Shown here: positions 1 through 13,500 of the stretch, one piece after another
How positions within the stretch are numbered: the stretch's first letter is position 1
Layout: each line of letters starts with the position of its first letter
Assembly: GCA_029204225.1 (NCBI GenBank)
Contig: CM055100.1
Coordinates: forward strand, 53,053,763 to 53,117,762
Length of the DNA: 64,000 nucleotides
DNA from: Diphasiastrum complanatum
Taxonomy: Eukaryota; Streptophyta; Lycopodiopsida; Lycopodiales; Lycopodiaceae
Direction: 5' to 3'
The notes under the pieces: generated by a model
Database searches by the model: none
What the model was told of the DNA's origin: nothing
The model's input: the letters and a program-made list of their open reading frames with translations, nothing else
Translations under genes and position numbers: made by a program

Positions 1-706
1 TAGTCGCTTCAGCTTCGAAATTTCTTGCTTCAAAGTCTGGAAATCTGCCTTGATCTAATCAATTTGCAAAGATGAGAAAAGTTCAGTTGATTTAGAGGGT
101 GTATATGGAATATTTGTTGTAGGTTGTGATTCTTGGAGGGAAGAGGAGCAATATAGATGATAGGAGTGGGGAGAAGAGGAGCAGAACCAGATCCATCAGA
201 GGGAGCAGCAGACAGGGATGGGGCCATGTGCAGGGCTGCCTGCATGGCAGGGAGATGTTTTTGCATGGCCTCGAATCCTTTTTTGGTTCAAATAGGATTT
301 TCTTTCCAATCACTAGTAGAAAATGGCATGACATAAAAGGCATAAATCATATGGTAGGATCGTAAGTACAATTGATTATCTTCCAGTGACACTTCAAATT
401 CGATTGATGCTTGGCCTTTGGGATCTCAAAGTTACGAAAGAGATTCCAAATTCAAAACGTTTCAGAATCTTTGAAATAAGTTCATTGGAGTATGGCACAA
501 CCCACTGCTTTTCATTCCTTCATATGCTCAAGTTTTGGGAACACAAAAAACTATGAAATTAAGTTTTTAAATTATTGTGCTAGATTTGAACGTATTAGGA
601 CTTACACATTTCTAAATTAAAAAGTGTTATTTTGTCTTCTCAAAAGGTCTTAGTGCTTCAAATGGTATATGTGATTATTAGTAGAACTAACTGTACTTCC
701 TATCAG
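1..706. other. PIP5K intron or unassigned sequence at window edge
   Basis: No PIP5K coding exon is recognisable here. The first exon I can align starts at 707, so this stretch is read as intron of a gene whose 5' part lies left of the window. On the minus strand, 30-343 has overlapping open frames with a Gln/Met/Pro/Ser-rich composition that could be a scrap of a retrotransposon gag leader, but no domain can be named. Confidence 0.4.
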
Positions 707-3700
707 GTTCTTCTAGGAATGCTTCCCAGCTATCACCATCATGTTCAAGAGTATGAGAATACACTAATTACGAAGTTTTTTGGTCTTCACCGAGTAAAAC
801 CTCATGGTGGTCGAAAGGTGTGTTATCTGAAAGAACCTTTATATTGTGACAACCTTAAGCTGCACTAGAAATTTTTTTTTGTTTTACATTTATATACAAG
901 TTTTACAACGTTGTTGCAGATTTATGATTTGGATCTTTTATTTTATTTTAGTGAAAGTTATGTTTTATTTGTCAGATGAAGTGTTATTATCTAGTTCTCC
1001 CCGTTTTTTATTTGTTTACAATCTAGTTCACACTCATGTCATTTTCATAGGTCCGTTTTGTGGTAATGGGAAACATGTTTTGCACCGATCTTCACATTCA
1101 TCGCCGCTATGATCTGAAAGGATCCTCACAAGGAAGATCAACTAAGAACGTTGAGATTGATGAGAATACAACATTGAAAGATTTGGACTTGGACTTTGTA
1201 TTTCAGTTGGAACCATCATGGCGTGAAGCTCTTTTCAGGTAGGCATCATTGCGTTTATGATTTCTATTGTAGAAGTTTCTAAGAAATTAGCTATATATGG
1301 TTTTTTCATTGTGAAGATTGTTTGCATAATACTGGACATTGTTTGATAATGCCACGATGTTGTTTTTGCTTGCTTTTTCTGAAGTGGAAAAATACAAGTG
1401 TGTCACCATGATTATTGCAGTGTTGCACTCAAGGTTTTCACGATCATTTAGCCTTTATAACCACCATAAATATGTTACTAGTTTTCGGCACAAAATTTGA
1501 GCTGTCTTTCGAATTTCTCTATGATGTGTGACTAATCGCATTCCTCACAACATAGTTTTGTTTGACATATCCTGCATAATACAGTTTGCCTATTTGCGAA
1601 AACGTTGTAAGTGACTGGCTGATGGGTGACTCATTTACGAAAAAAGCTAAGGTAAAGATTACATTCACTGAATTTGTTAGCTTGTTGACAAGTGGTAAGA
1701 GAAAGAAATTATTACAATCTCTAGCGCTTAAGCTTGCCAAGCCAAAGTAGCCGTTGTGTCCTCCCATCTGCAGGCTATCCTTTCAAGTTCTCGACATGCT
1801 TTTCTTGTCTTGTCTTGGATCACATGGTCCATCAGTGGTTGGCAAACTGGTACTCCGTGCCTCCACCTGGCTAAAAGTTGTAGTCACTTTTGAGGACTGC
1901 CATGCTTCATGATCACCGGACCACCCCAGCCTTGTGCCGAGAAGCCTTGGTCACGGTCTAGCCTGAATATATACGTGACAGCCTGATGCAGAATAGTTAT
2001 CCCATCTTACTAAATGTTGCTCTATGGGGACCTCGAGTTGCAACTGCTAGGTGTCTAGTCCAGTTGCCGATCAATACTGAGTTCGTTCGTCTATTACTAG
2101 ACCATAAGAAAAAAATTCTTTCAGAAGACATTTATGTAGTGAATTACGAGTAAATCTAGGGAACCATGACTAAATCTTCAATTAATGTGTAGTGAATTAA
2201 GAGTAACTCTAGGTAACCAAGGCTAAATCTTCAAATAATAGGATAGGAGTCAAGAGTAGCGGCATGGCTTTGGGTTTACTTTCAAATGTGAACGGATGTG
2301 ACAATAATATCTACAATCATATGTTGAGAAGAACTAACAAGCAAATGATTGGTTGAGTTTTGCAAGAACTAGAATAAGAGGAGTTCCAAACAATTGACTG
2401 GACCAAAACAAGGACTTGGAATAAAGTAGATATTTTATTTGGATCCCCCATGCCAATATTCATGCACATACAACAATGGCACCCTAAGTTTAGACCTTTA
2501 ACAGATTAGGGCACTCAAGAACCACAATTATGTAACTTACCTCTTGCAAGATCTTGGGCTGTTCAAGTGTCCTGAGTGTGCATTTTTAGAACTTCAGCCC
2601 TGCAAATGTGCTGAAGACTGCTAAAGATAGCCCAAGAAACTTGTGGTTGTGCCTCCTATGTTGGCAATATATCGTCAAAGGGAAATGCACCATTGTGTTG
2701 ACCTATTTTCAGCATGCAGGCTATTTTTCAGCAATTTGTTAAGTTGCTTTAGCCTTGCGTGTTGGTAGTGCAAAGTCTCAAGAATATTTAACCCTCTTTG
2801 CTGCATGGATCATGCCTTGGAGCGTGGGATTTCTAGTGTGGAGAAACAGCTGAAGGCAGTCTGTTGACATCTCATTGAAGAGCATGGAAATCTAATGCAT
2901 CTCTAGCGTGAAGGATTTCAGCCCAAATTTAGCATGAAATTTTTTGAACAGGCAATCTTTTGGACAACCCACTGTTGAATTTGTGGGTGAATTTCTTGCT
3001 CATAGACATACATGACAAATCTACCCTCGCTGATATTATTCAGCCCTTTCCGAAGGTGTTAATAGCTGCCCCACCCCACGTAGAAGCAATTTTGGCACTC
3101 CCATACACAAAAAACATTGTCCTCAATGTGGACGGTTGCTTCAATGCACTAGTACGGCTGTTTGTCGTTTTTTTCCATCGGTTATATTCTTAGTTCTAAA
3201 GTTCTCTTTGGCCAAGTCCCATAAAGCATTGTTTGATTATTTGGCTAGAGTAGCTGAGTTCGATGAGCGGCATCCTTTGGTCTTTGCTATTTTCTATGAA
3301 TCTATTGAGCTTCTGATAGAAGCAACATTCTGAATAAAAGAGTCAATAAGTAATAACAGGTGTATAGAAGCGTCACTTTGTGTACTAGCTACCACCGTCA
3401 TAGTCGCTAGTGAAATATCAACCAATGGACAAATTGGCAAGTTTACTTTTCAAACGAGGTAAAATAAAAATAAATTTCTAACTCGTGCAAGAGACTTTGC
3501 ACGACAACCGCCAATATACAAAAAGAAGGTCATCAGAAAATATTTTTTGGTGTATACCCAACAGGTGAGGAACATAAAGAGCAACATTAATTTACACTCA
3601 TGGTTTGTGGGGGTCTTGAATATAGTCAACAAAGTTGTAGGAAAACTTCTTGATATTTGTGGGACCAATGAATACGAGTTTTAGGGAAAAGTCCAGGGAA

Positions 3701-5580
3701 CCCGTCATGCAGAAGCAACTAGCTTGAAAATCGAGAAACGACTTATAAAAAAAACTCATAGTTATTCTCGCCCTGACATTTGAGGAGAGAACAACCAAAA
3801 GGAAAATACTTTCTATTTGCCATTCACGCTCTTTCTTCCCCACAAGAATATTCTAGGCTTTAATAACTCTCCATATCTTGATCAAGATGCAATTGTACGG
3901 CTTGAATGTATATATGTCAATCTCTTGTGTGATTCTAACTAGGATGTTGAATAAGTTTCTTGTGGCAAGGCATGTGAAAGAAAATTATTCCTTTGTGGAG
4001 TTATAGTATATTATGATATGTTCTTGCCATGTATCAAATAACAGGATGGACATTTACTTGACCTACCAATCAATAACTGCATTTTCTGTTACAGGCAGTT
4101 GGAATGTGATTGCAAATTTTTGGAATCTCAAGGCATTATGGACTACAGTTTGCTATTAGGTGTGCATTTCAGAGCACCTCAATATGATCATGTGCTATCT
4201 CCAGGATTTTGTCACACGCCAGATAAGCCAGAAAGTACTCTTTGCCAGGCACCTTTGGAAGAAGAAGGTGAGGATGGTTTTGCCACAATATTTAAATAGA
4301 ATATATTGTTGAGGTAAGAATTCATCTTGATGCAACTATGGGTTGCGTGGATTGGTTTGTGTTGCTTTTTTTATCATTCACAATATAAATTGTTGCCCTA
4401 CACTTTCAAAATCTTCATTGCTTTTTGTCTACTAGTATTGATGTCGATGTTTAGTTGCTCTACATTATAGGTCCCGCGGTACCGGGGTACCGCGGATCCT
4501 GGTACTGCGGGACCATACTGGTACCGCGGTACCCCAAAAAAAAAAAAAATTCGAAATAACACGGGAAAAAATTTTAAATTTTTTTTTAATTTTTTTATTA
4601 TGGTATTGCCCTGGGGTACCGCGGATCCCAGGGCGGTACCGTTCTGGCGGTACCACTGTTATGGTACCGGCGGTACCATACCAGCGGTACCAGGGGACAC
4701 TATGCTCTACATATAATAGTATTCATGAGTACTAATTCAACTCCAATATCCAAGTGTGACCAAGCATGATGAGATTCTAAAAGTTTGTGAGCTTGCAACA
4801 ATTTATTGGCAAGTACTGTACGTATGTGTAAGTTCTCATAACCGGAATAACAATTAGTGTGAAATGGAACAAAATATGCTCATTTTAAGTGAACATTGAC
4901 CAATAATAGCAAGTCTCTAACTAACAAGCTGCTAGGCAATGCCTTATCAATAGAAATTATTTTGTTTTGCTACACACCCATATGCTGAATGTAAATCATT
5001 GTCAACGAAATTACTGGTTGCGTTTGTGCTAATACTTTTTGTACATTCTATTGAAAGGGGGCCAACATTCTTCCTTGAACGATTACAAAAAATAATTCTC
5101 TCATTTTTGGGCTATTCTATTCTACTAAAATGCTTTTAGAAAAAAAACACAAAACCATTTTTCGGTAGAATGAATACAAAAGGGAGCCTTCAAAAATTAC
5201 TCCAATTCATGCCTCTAATATTGGAATTTGTTTTCTGTTTAAAGTAATGACTAGAATGTTTTAGAAATCAAGAGGCTGCTTTAGCAAATTGGCCTTAAAG
5301 GTCGTAGAGCTGCAAGCATTTACAAACATCTTAGCTTAGTTGCTATGGTACACCATTATGAAGAATTATGGTACGTTGTAAATTCTTAACATTCACGATG
5401 TAGCTGTTTGTCAATGTTCTGAAGTTACGAAAATTGAAATAAGGAGTGCGACTCTTTGTATCTATTTTTTCCATGGCATTCATAAGAAACTATACATAAG
5501 ATTGTACATAGTTGTTGTTGGTAGACAAAATGCATAAAATAGAATTTCCCCCTCCCTCACACACTCTATCTATTCATTAG

Positions 5581-5660
<80 letters not shown>

Positions 5661-7027
5661 TTTAATGTCTTTTCCATGTCCAAAGGCATATAAGACGGGG
5701 AAGTACATGTCAAGTATGTTTTACCAAAATGGGTCAGTGCCATAAACACTGTTAACTGCTATCATATTATTTAAAACCTATAAGGAGGTAACATAGTTCA
5801 GGAAACATGGCATTATGACCATTTACAGATCAACTGAATCCTCCTCATTTCTCTAACTCTACTTCTACTTCTACTTTCTCTATTCCCTTTTTAATTTCCA
5901 CGAAGCGCATTGTCCCGTCTTTGTAGATGAGATGTTTGCCCATGTCTTTTGCTCGTTGGCGAGCTTTTCTTCCGTTCTTCCACCTGTAAGTAGGTTGGGT
6001 CTTCATCCAAGAAAATCTCAGTACCCTTTAGTGTGGCTCGCTAACGTAGTGCATCTCGCCTATGTGTTGCTGATGAGAAGCGGATTACTAGGGTTTCCGC
6101 ATCCTTTTTGGTACACCAGGCCTTGTCCAAGCCGGTATCATGATGGTGGAGCATGTCCGTCAGAAATTTCCTAGCTTCTTCGATAGGGTCTTGCGTGTCC
6201 GGGAGTCCACGTACACGAACATTTAGGGCTTTTTGTTCCCGTAATCGATTTTCGTTGAAAGTAGCTGATATGAGTGAAACGGGAGCTATGTTACATTTGA
6301 GAACATCGGCCCGTGTTTTCGTGTGCAGTTGGGGCTGATCTTGGGTGTCCTCATCTTCGACATCTTGGATGGATGCAATGGTGTTAGCTTGGATGTTGAT
6401 TTGCCTTTGTATATGGGGTACCTCGGTGGAGTCACGATATTGAATAATGTTGGTGATCTGCTGCTTCTGTTTATCGACTTTCGCTTGTAATTTCGCAATG
6501 TGTTCCTCAAGTCGAGTCACTGTTCTTAGAAGAAATTATATTTCTTGGAAAAATGTCAAGCCATTTTCCTGTCCTTGGAACTGGTGTCTTGGGCTGTTAG
6601 AGATGCCTTAGCATTGGGTTGGGGAGTGAGGGAAAAGGGATCTATAGACGTAGGATTGACAGGATCCAGTTCAGGTACAGTAGCAGAAGGTGTAGCAAAG
6701 GGGGAACCAGCATGTGTAGGAGTGGGCTCGGTAGCAGAAGGTGTAGCAGAGGGGGAAGCAGCAGGTGCAGGAGGGGGCTGTTGTCCTGGGGGAGGGCCGC
6801 CAGGTAACGGGGAGAGGGGGGGGGAGCGTGAGCTCCCCCCCCCCCGCTTGGGTTTTGGCATGAGTTGGCGCGGGGCAGACGGAGCGAGGGGAGGAGGCGC
6901 ACAGTAGCAACCGCAGGTTCAGGTGGCGTCATTCAAGTGCGAGAAGCCAAGCGCACCCAACGAGCAAGCCAACGCCATTCCGTGGCTAGGCCAGCGCCAC
7001 CATCACCATCGCCATCACCACTTAAAC

Positions 7028-7111
<84 letters not shown>

Positions 7112-7548
7112 TTTATTAATGTCTTTTTCATGCCAAAAGGCATATAAGACTAGTAAATGTACATGTCAAGTATGTGGTAACCATGTTAGCGTATGAAACG
7201 TCTCCAAAACGATAACAGAATTAACAAATCTAAATGCTATGAACTGCAATAGATGTGATGATATATGGAATATGTGGGAGCTAAATGTTACGAATAAGGT
7301 ATGACACTATCATCCAATCCTGTCCTGCTGATGCTATAAAAGGATGTAATGCGGGCAACAACATGAAGGACCGCTGGTGGTCGCTGACGTCGTCTAGGAG
7401 GATGAAGTTCCTCGTGATAGGTCGAGTAGCTCGTGCTACAACATGAGTATGGGTGGGACACTGTCTTCGATCTCTATGGGCAGGTAAGTCGTCGTCGTCA
7501 TCATCATCATCAAATACTATGTCTCGTCCTCTCCTCCTGGAGAAGAAA

Positions 7549-7587
<39 letters not shown>

Positions 7588-10500
7588 TTTCAGTGTTTTG
7601 GAGGAGAATTGTCTGGTACAGCTTCAGCGCTGATAGATCAGCTTTTCTCTCTGATTTTTTGGATGTCTTTCTCGGATTTCAGAGTGGAATTAGTGTAGTA
7701 AGCAGCGAGCAGATCCATCGCTGTGAAATCAGCGATCTTCTTCTGATTTCCCAGTGAAATCTTTGCGAGTCTGAGTGGATTTCAAAGCAAAAAGTAGTAG
7801 CAGGGCCAGCGCTGGACAGGGAAGAGAAAGAAGCCAAATTCATTTCTGTTTTTCAAGATTTTCAGAGGTTTGGGCATCAAATTTTCTTGCCACAGATCAG
7901 CGAGCAGGGTGCCATCGAAAATCCAGAAATTGGAATAGTTTTTTGGCTTCAAACTTGTTTTTCTTGGACCAACTCAGATGCTGTCAGATCAGCGAGGGTA
8001 GGCAGCTCTCAACTTCAGAAAGTTTTATACTTTTTTGGGTCCTTTGCCTCGCTTTTTGGAGCCCCACGTCTGAAATCAGAGCAGCAAGTAACTCTACTCA
8101 AGAAACCGGAAATTTTGGTACCATTTTGGAGCCACAAACTGGGATTTTCCGGGACAGCAGGTCTGAAATTTTGGGTGGAAGAGCTGAGAGGGTTCCTCTT
8201 CGTAATTTCTTTGGAAGTACAGTCCTCAGAAACAGCTAAGTCATCTTTCCTTTCCCTTGTACAGTTATAAATTAGTCTTTTAGACTTTTTTTTCCTTTAA
8301 AGTTAAGGTACCTCTTTTTCAGTTTCCAAGATGACCACTCCTCAAGGACCTGATCAACCCCCAGAGAGAGGCTTCGACGAACTTGAAACAGAAGCCTTGG
8401 CTTACAGTAAAGGGAAGGAACCCATGGAATTGGAAGAACAAGAATAGTTCGCCGAAGAACTCGACGAACTGGTTACCAAGGAGCAGTTTCTCCAGTTGGT
8501 AACAGAAGTGGATGAACTGAAGTTGGCATTAGCCAATTTCAAGTCCAGTGTGGATGACTTGTTCGCTGAACTCAAGAGCTTGATTTTGAGTTCCGCGAAA
8601 GGAAGCCTTCCCTCCACTTCTCAGTTGTCTCCTTCTCCACTTCCATCAGTTTCGGGTGAGACTTTACGGTCTTACCCTAGTGTCTTTAAAGATTTAAAGC
8701 CTCCTACTTTTAATGGGGAAGAGAAGGATAGAAATGCAAACATTCTACAAACCTTCTTCAGCAAATGGAAGAACATTCATGCTCTTAAATAGACCCCTGA
8801 CCATTTGCAAGCAATTGAGGCCAGTCTTTCCTTAGGGCCTATGGCCTATAAGTGGTGGTTAAATCTCCAGGAGACTGGGCAGACTCCCCGGTCATGGAAA
8901 GCTTTTGAACAAGCTTTCCTAAGAGAATTCCTACCAGAAAATGAACTTGATAGAGCCTGGGAAGCCTGGGAAAGAACAGTAATGGACAAGTCCCTCATCC
9001 AATATATCTCGCAGTATCGAGAAGCAATTTTAAAGATTAAAAATATGGATGATTATCAGAAAATCAGGGGATTTGTCCGTGGCCTCAAACATGAATATAA
9101 AGTAGAGGTCCAGAGAAACTCGCCTACTACCCTTGAGCAAGCTCTCAGATATGCTCAAATCTATGATGATTCAGTGGGTAGGAAGAGGGCGAGACAACAG
9201 CCACTTTCTGAGCACCAGTTTTAAAGGTCGTCGACCCCAATCAGACATTTGTGGTCGAAACCGATGCTAGCGACTTTGCAGTAGGTGCTGTGCTAACTCA
9301 GGGTGGACGACCAATTGCGTTCGAGAGTAAAAAACTCGAGCCAGCTCAGACTAGGTACAGTGCCTATGAAAAGGAATTCTTTTCTATAGTCCATGCCCTT
9401 AAGACTTGGAGGCATTATTTGTATGGTGCCAACTTTGAGGTCCTGACAGACCATGAGAGTCGGTATCAACCTGAGCTTAGAGGTCGGAAAGCTCGTTGGG
9501 CAGAGTTGATGCAAGAGTTTGATATGTCTATCAGATATAGACGTGGAAAATTCAATACAATAGCAGATGCCCTTAGCAGAATGCCTATGATAAACGAGCT
9601 GAGTTTTACTCAGATTCGTAATGAGTTACTCGAGTCCTTGAGAGGGAAATGCCTGCATGATGCATTCTTCTCTACTATTTGGAACTCAGTCCAGAGCAGA
9701 TAGTTACAGACTCCAGAACCAGTTCCCGGGGCTGGTGCTAGTTCATCCAAGAATACGGCAGCTTCCGTTGAGGATGATGATGAGTCCGAGTATACGTCGT
9801 CAGATGACGTTGAGGATTCTGAGCTTGTATTACCCAAGCAAACCCCAGTGGTTGAGGGTCAGTTGACTCAAGGATTCAAATGGAAACAATATTCCATTTA
9901 GGATGAGTACTTGCTCTATAGAGATAGAGTATGTGTCCCCAATTCAGAGGATTATAGGCAGCAGGTCCTATATGAATGTCATGACAATCCTAGCGCGGGA
10001 CACACAAGCATACAGAAGACCTATGAGCTTCTTCTTAGGCAATTTTTTTGGCCCAGTATGAGAAAGGACGTCCACCAGTATGTAACCAGTTGCCAGAAAT
10101 GTCAAGTAAACAAAGCAGAGCGTTTAAAGGCAGGAGGGTTGTTACATCCCTTAGAAATACCAGTTGGTAAATGGGAGAGTATCTCCATGGATTTTATAGT
10201 AGGCCTGCTTAAAACCCAAAAGGGTAATGACGCTATATGGGTCACAGTTGACCGTCGGACCAAAATGGCTCATTTCATTCCGACCAAAACAATTGTTAGA
10301 GCTCCAGAGTTAGCGAGGTTGTTTGTAGACGGGCTATTTAAATTGTACGGTCTACCTTCCGGCATAGTCAGCGACCGGGACAGTAAGTTTACTGGAAATT
10401 TTTGGAGGGCAGTATTCCATCATCTCCATACTAAACTTAATATGAGTAGCACCGACCATCCACAGATGGACGTTCAAACAGAAAGGGTAAATCAAGTGCT

Positions 10501-13500
10501 GGAGGATATGCTTCGTGCATACGTCAGCAAAAAGCAGACTAATTGGGAGGAGTATCTCTCGATATTAGAGTTTGCTTACAACAGTACCAAACATTCAGCT
10601 ACGGGATACAGCCCATTTATGCTGATGTACGGTTTTCAGCCACGCTCACCCACAGCTGTAGGGTTTAAACAAGAAAAAGTTGAAGCAGCCAAAAACTTTT
10701 TAGAGGACCTAAACCAGATGATAGAACATGCTAAGCGTAGCATCAGGCAGTCCCAGGATCGAGCCAGACATTATGCAGATCCGCACAGACGGGATGTGCA
10801 GCTCTCCACTGGTGAGAAAGTCTACTTGAGAGTCCCAGTCGACTCTAAAACCCTCAAATCAGGAGTGTGTGCTAAGTTGTCTCCAAGGTATTGTGGTCCC
10901 TTTACCATCAGTAGGAGACTAGGCGAGGTCACCTATGAACTAGAACTCCCACACAGCAGTAAGGTTTTTCCAGTCTTTCATGTACGTCAGTTATGAAAAG
11001 CCTTAACCAGATCAGACAATCTGGTAGGGGATAGTGTTCTAGTTCTCCCATTGGCTCCTCAGCAACTTCCACATGAACCAGAGGAGATTCTTGATAGTAG
11101 AGAGACGCAGACTCGTCATACTCTATACCGAGAATATCTGGTTAAGTGGAATGATCAGCCTGTTGAGAATGCCACTTGGGAAAGAGGCAGCGTCCTTCGC
11201 AAGATTTTTCAAGACTTTGTCTTAGAGGACCAAGACGGTTCTTAAGGGGGAGGGAGTGTTACGAGCTCGTAACCAGTGCCGAACCCTAGAGAACACAGAT
11301 AGGTCAGATACCACAGTCAGGGTCGTGTACAGCGTACACGACCAACAGGGCAAGACAGTGTGAGTAGTGTGCCCAGCACGGTCCATAGCCATGGCGGGCC
11401 TAACACAGCCTAGGGACCTTGTCAGCAAGATAGGGCTCCCAGTTGGGTCCCGACGTGCAGTCGGTCACGTCAGTGCCACGTGGCCGACACTTCGCAGTTG
11501 CGTGCTACCAGTCCTCACACTGGGCTAGGAGGGGCTTACTCTATATCAGGGAGTAGGCAAGGTTGGGTGATTCAGTTAGTGTTTGCCCTACTATGGTGTT
11601 AGGATCTATTACACTCTCCCCCGTGCACCCAGGTATACGTTCAGCTCCCTATATGCGCCAGTCTACCAGGAGTTTCTAGCCTCCCTACTCCATTCCTTTC
11701 CACACGATAGTACAATTGAGACTCAAGCTGCTTTCCTTAGCACTTCTCTTCATGCCACGACTTCCCTAGCTTTTCCATCTAAGCCCCATAAGGGCAGACA
11801 CACACGTTCCTCATCGCTATGCCCCCTACACCCCCTGTGGTATAAAGTCCTATGCCAAAGATCCTATTCTAAGCATGCCAAAACAAGCAACCACAAATTG
11901 TACGGATGGTGGACAAACCAACCCAACCAATCTTAGATCGAACGGATCTAGCCCCCATGCTATGGATCAATCTCAATGAGGAATGAGGAATCACTTTTGC
12001 AGCGTGTAGCCACCAATCATGCAATCAAGCATACACTAGTGAGAGCCCAATAGGTATACTTATACCCTCCAAGGCCCATGCACCACTAGTAGTGCACTGT
12101 GATGGACACCTCTGTAGCCTATCTGGGCCACGTCATTCAGTTCCCCAATGACTCACTAATAGACCCATACAAATCCACCATCATGAGTTTAGGCCTACAA
12201 CCATTAATTATGACCATATGCACATAAGGGCCCCAAACCCCTTATAATCATAATCATAAATAACTTACGGGTTGTTGGTCTTATGATCTCTAGCGTGGTT
12301 ACGCTACCCGAGAGGGCATGACACGTGGTATGATGCCACCCTATTCATAAAAATGGTGATCCCATGATTCCCGGTAACTGCCGCACCATCATGATTGGAC
12401 ATGTTCTCACGAAGCTCTATGTTACCATACTCCAGTCTGTAGTAAGTTCAGAGGCGGTATCCAGGAGATTACATGCATTGGGACAGGTAGGTTTCTGCTC
12501 TCATTATTCTACCACTGACCTTATCTTCACACTTCGAGCTTTGATTGAGGAATCTAAGTACAGGAAGGAGAGGGTTTACTATGGTTTTGTGGACTTCAGG
12601 AAAGCCTTTGACTCTGTACCACGCTCTCTGCTCATTCAGAGACTTCGCGAGCTTGGCTTCTCCATGGATATTGTTCTAGCAATGATGGCTCTTTATGAGT
12701 GGGCCTTGGGATGTTTCCGACATGGCAGTGGCATCTTTGATCACAATTGGAGCACCATTGGGGTGAAACATGGATGTTCCCTTTCACCTGCCTCTTGAAA
12801 CTTCACGACGTTGTGTGCATTTATGTGTTCATTATCTGATAGATATAGTCAGTATAGACAAATAGACTGCTGATAAATCTACTATACTATCTTCACCCAT
12901 TTTAGACAGTTAAATATGTTCTTTGGAGTACTTTTTTTATAATTTTCATTTCATCACACTTTTCATCCAAGTGCTTATACCATAGACATGATATTTGAAG
13001 GAGTTTTAGGTTTAGTCTTTATGTATATAGAGAAATGGATAGTGCATATCATCAACTACTTATCCATGGTCATGCACAGTGCACAGGATAGCACTCAGAA
13101 ATGAGCTGTCACAGACAAAAAACCTGAAGTTTGACCTCAGTGATCCATCATAAATATATCGGGAAATAAGAACTAAATGTTGAGCATCTTCCATATGCTT
13201 TATTTGCAGCATTTCTTTCTAGTTATAGAAGCTAGTAAATAAGCTTGGCATGTGCATATTGCTGTGGTGTAATATGTATGCATCTTGTTTGCAACTGCAT
13301 GAATGACCCAGTGGAAATATTCAATCGTTTCTAGAAGAGTAATTTTAGGAATGGGGGGAGGAAAGGATAATTGCAGGAATTGGGGCATCCTCTTTTGGGT
13401 CAGGGAAAACTTAGTTGTTGCCCAGTTTTGATAAGACTTCTAGGAAATATGCCCATTTCCTAGGAGCAAAAGGAGTCCATTTCATGCATCCAGGCTGAGT

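Larger units (their letters stand above)
1239..4094 (+). other. PIP5K intron (2.86 kb)
   Basis: Lies between the donor at 1239 (CAG|GTAGGC) and the acceptor AG at 4093-4094. It contains a tandem duplication at 2136-2241 and a protein-like segment near 2960-3330, described separately. Nothing else coding is recognised. Confidence 0.8.

Noticed and set aside
126-365. PIP5K upstream exon near the left edge
   Set aside because: None of the expected kinase text preceding MLPSYHHHV appears in 1-706.
2960-3193. Calling an ATP-citrate lyase beta pseudogene
   Set aside because: Only a stretch of about eight residues around LNVDGC is similar; the rest does not fit.
4268-4299. PIP5K exon 3 extending to the TAG at 4297
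   Set aside because: Reading through would end the kinase prematurely. Splicing at 4268 restores the frame into the exon at 13739, which carries conserved PIP5K sequence.
7775-8270. ORFs of 154 and 127 codons upstream of chromovirus gag
   Set aside because: Two overlapping frames of equal openness without domains; the region is the element's leader.
7174-8330. 5' LTR of the chromovirus
   Set aside because: No sequence matching the 3' LTR start (TGTTACGAGCTCG) could be found, so it is not annotated.
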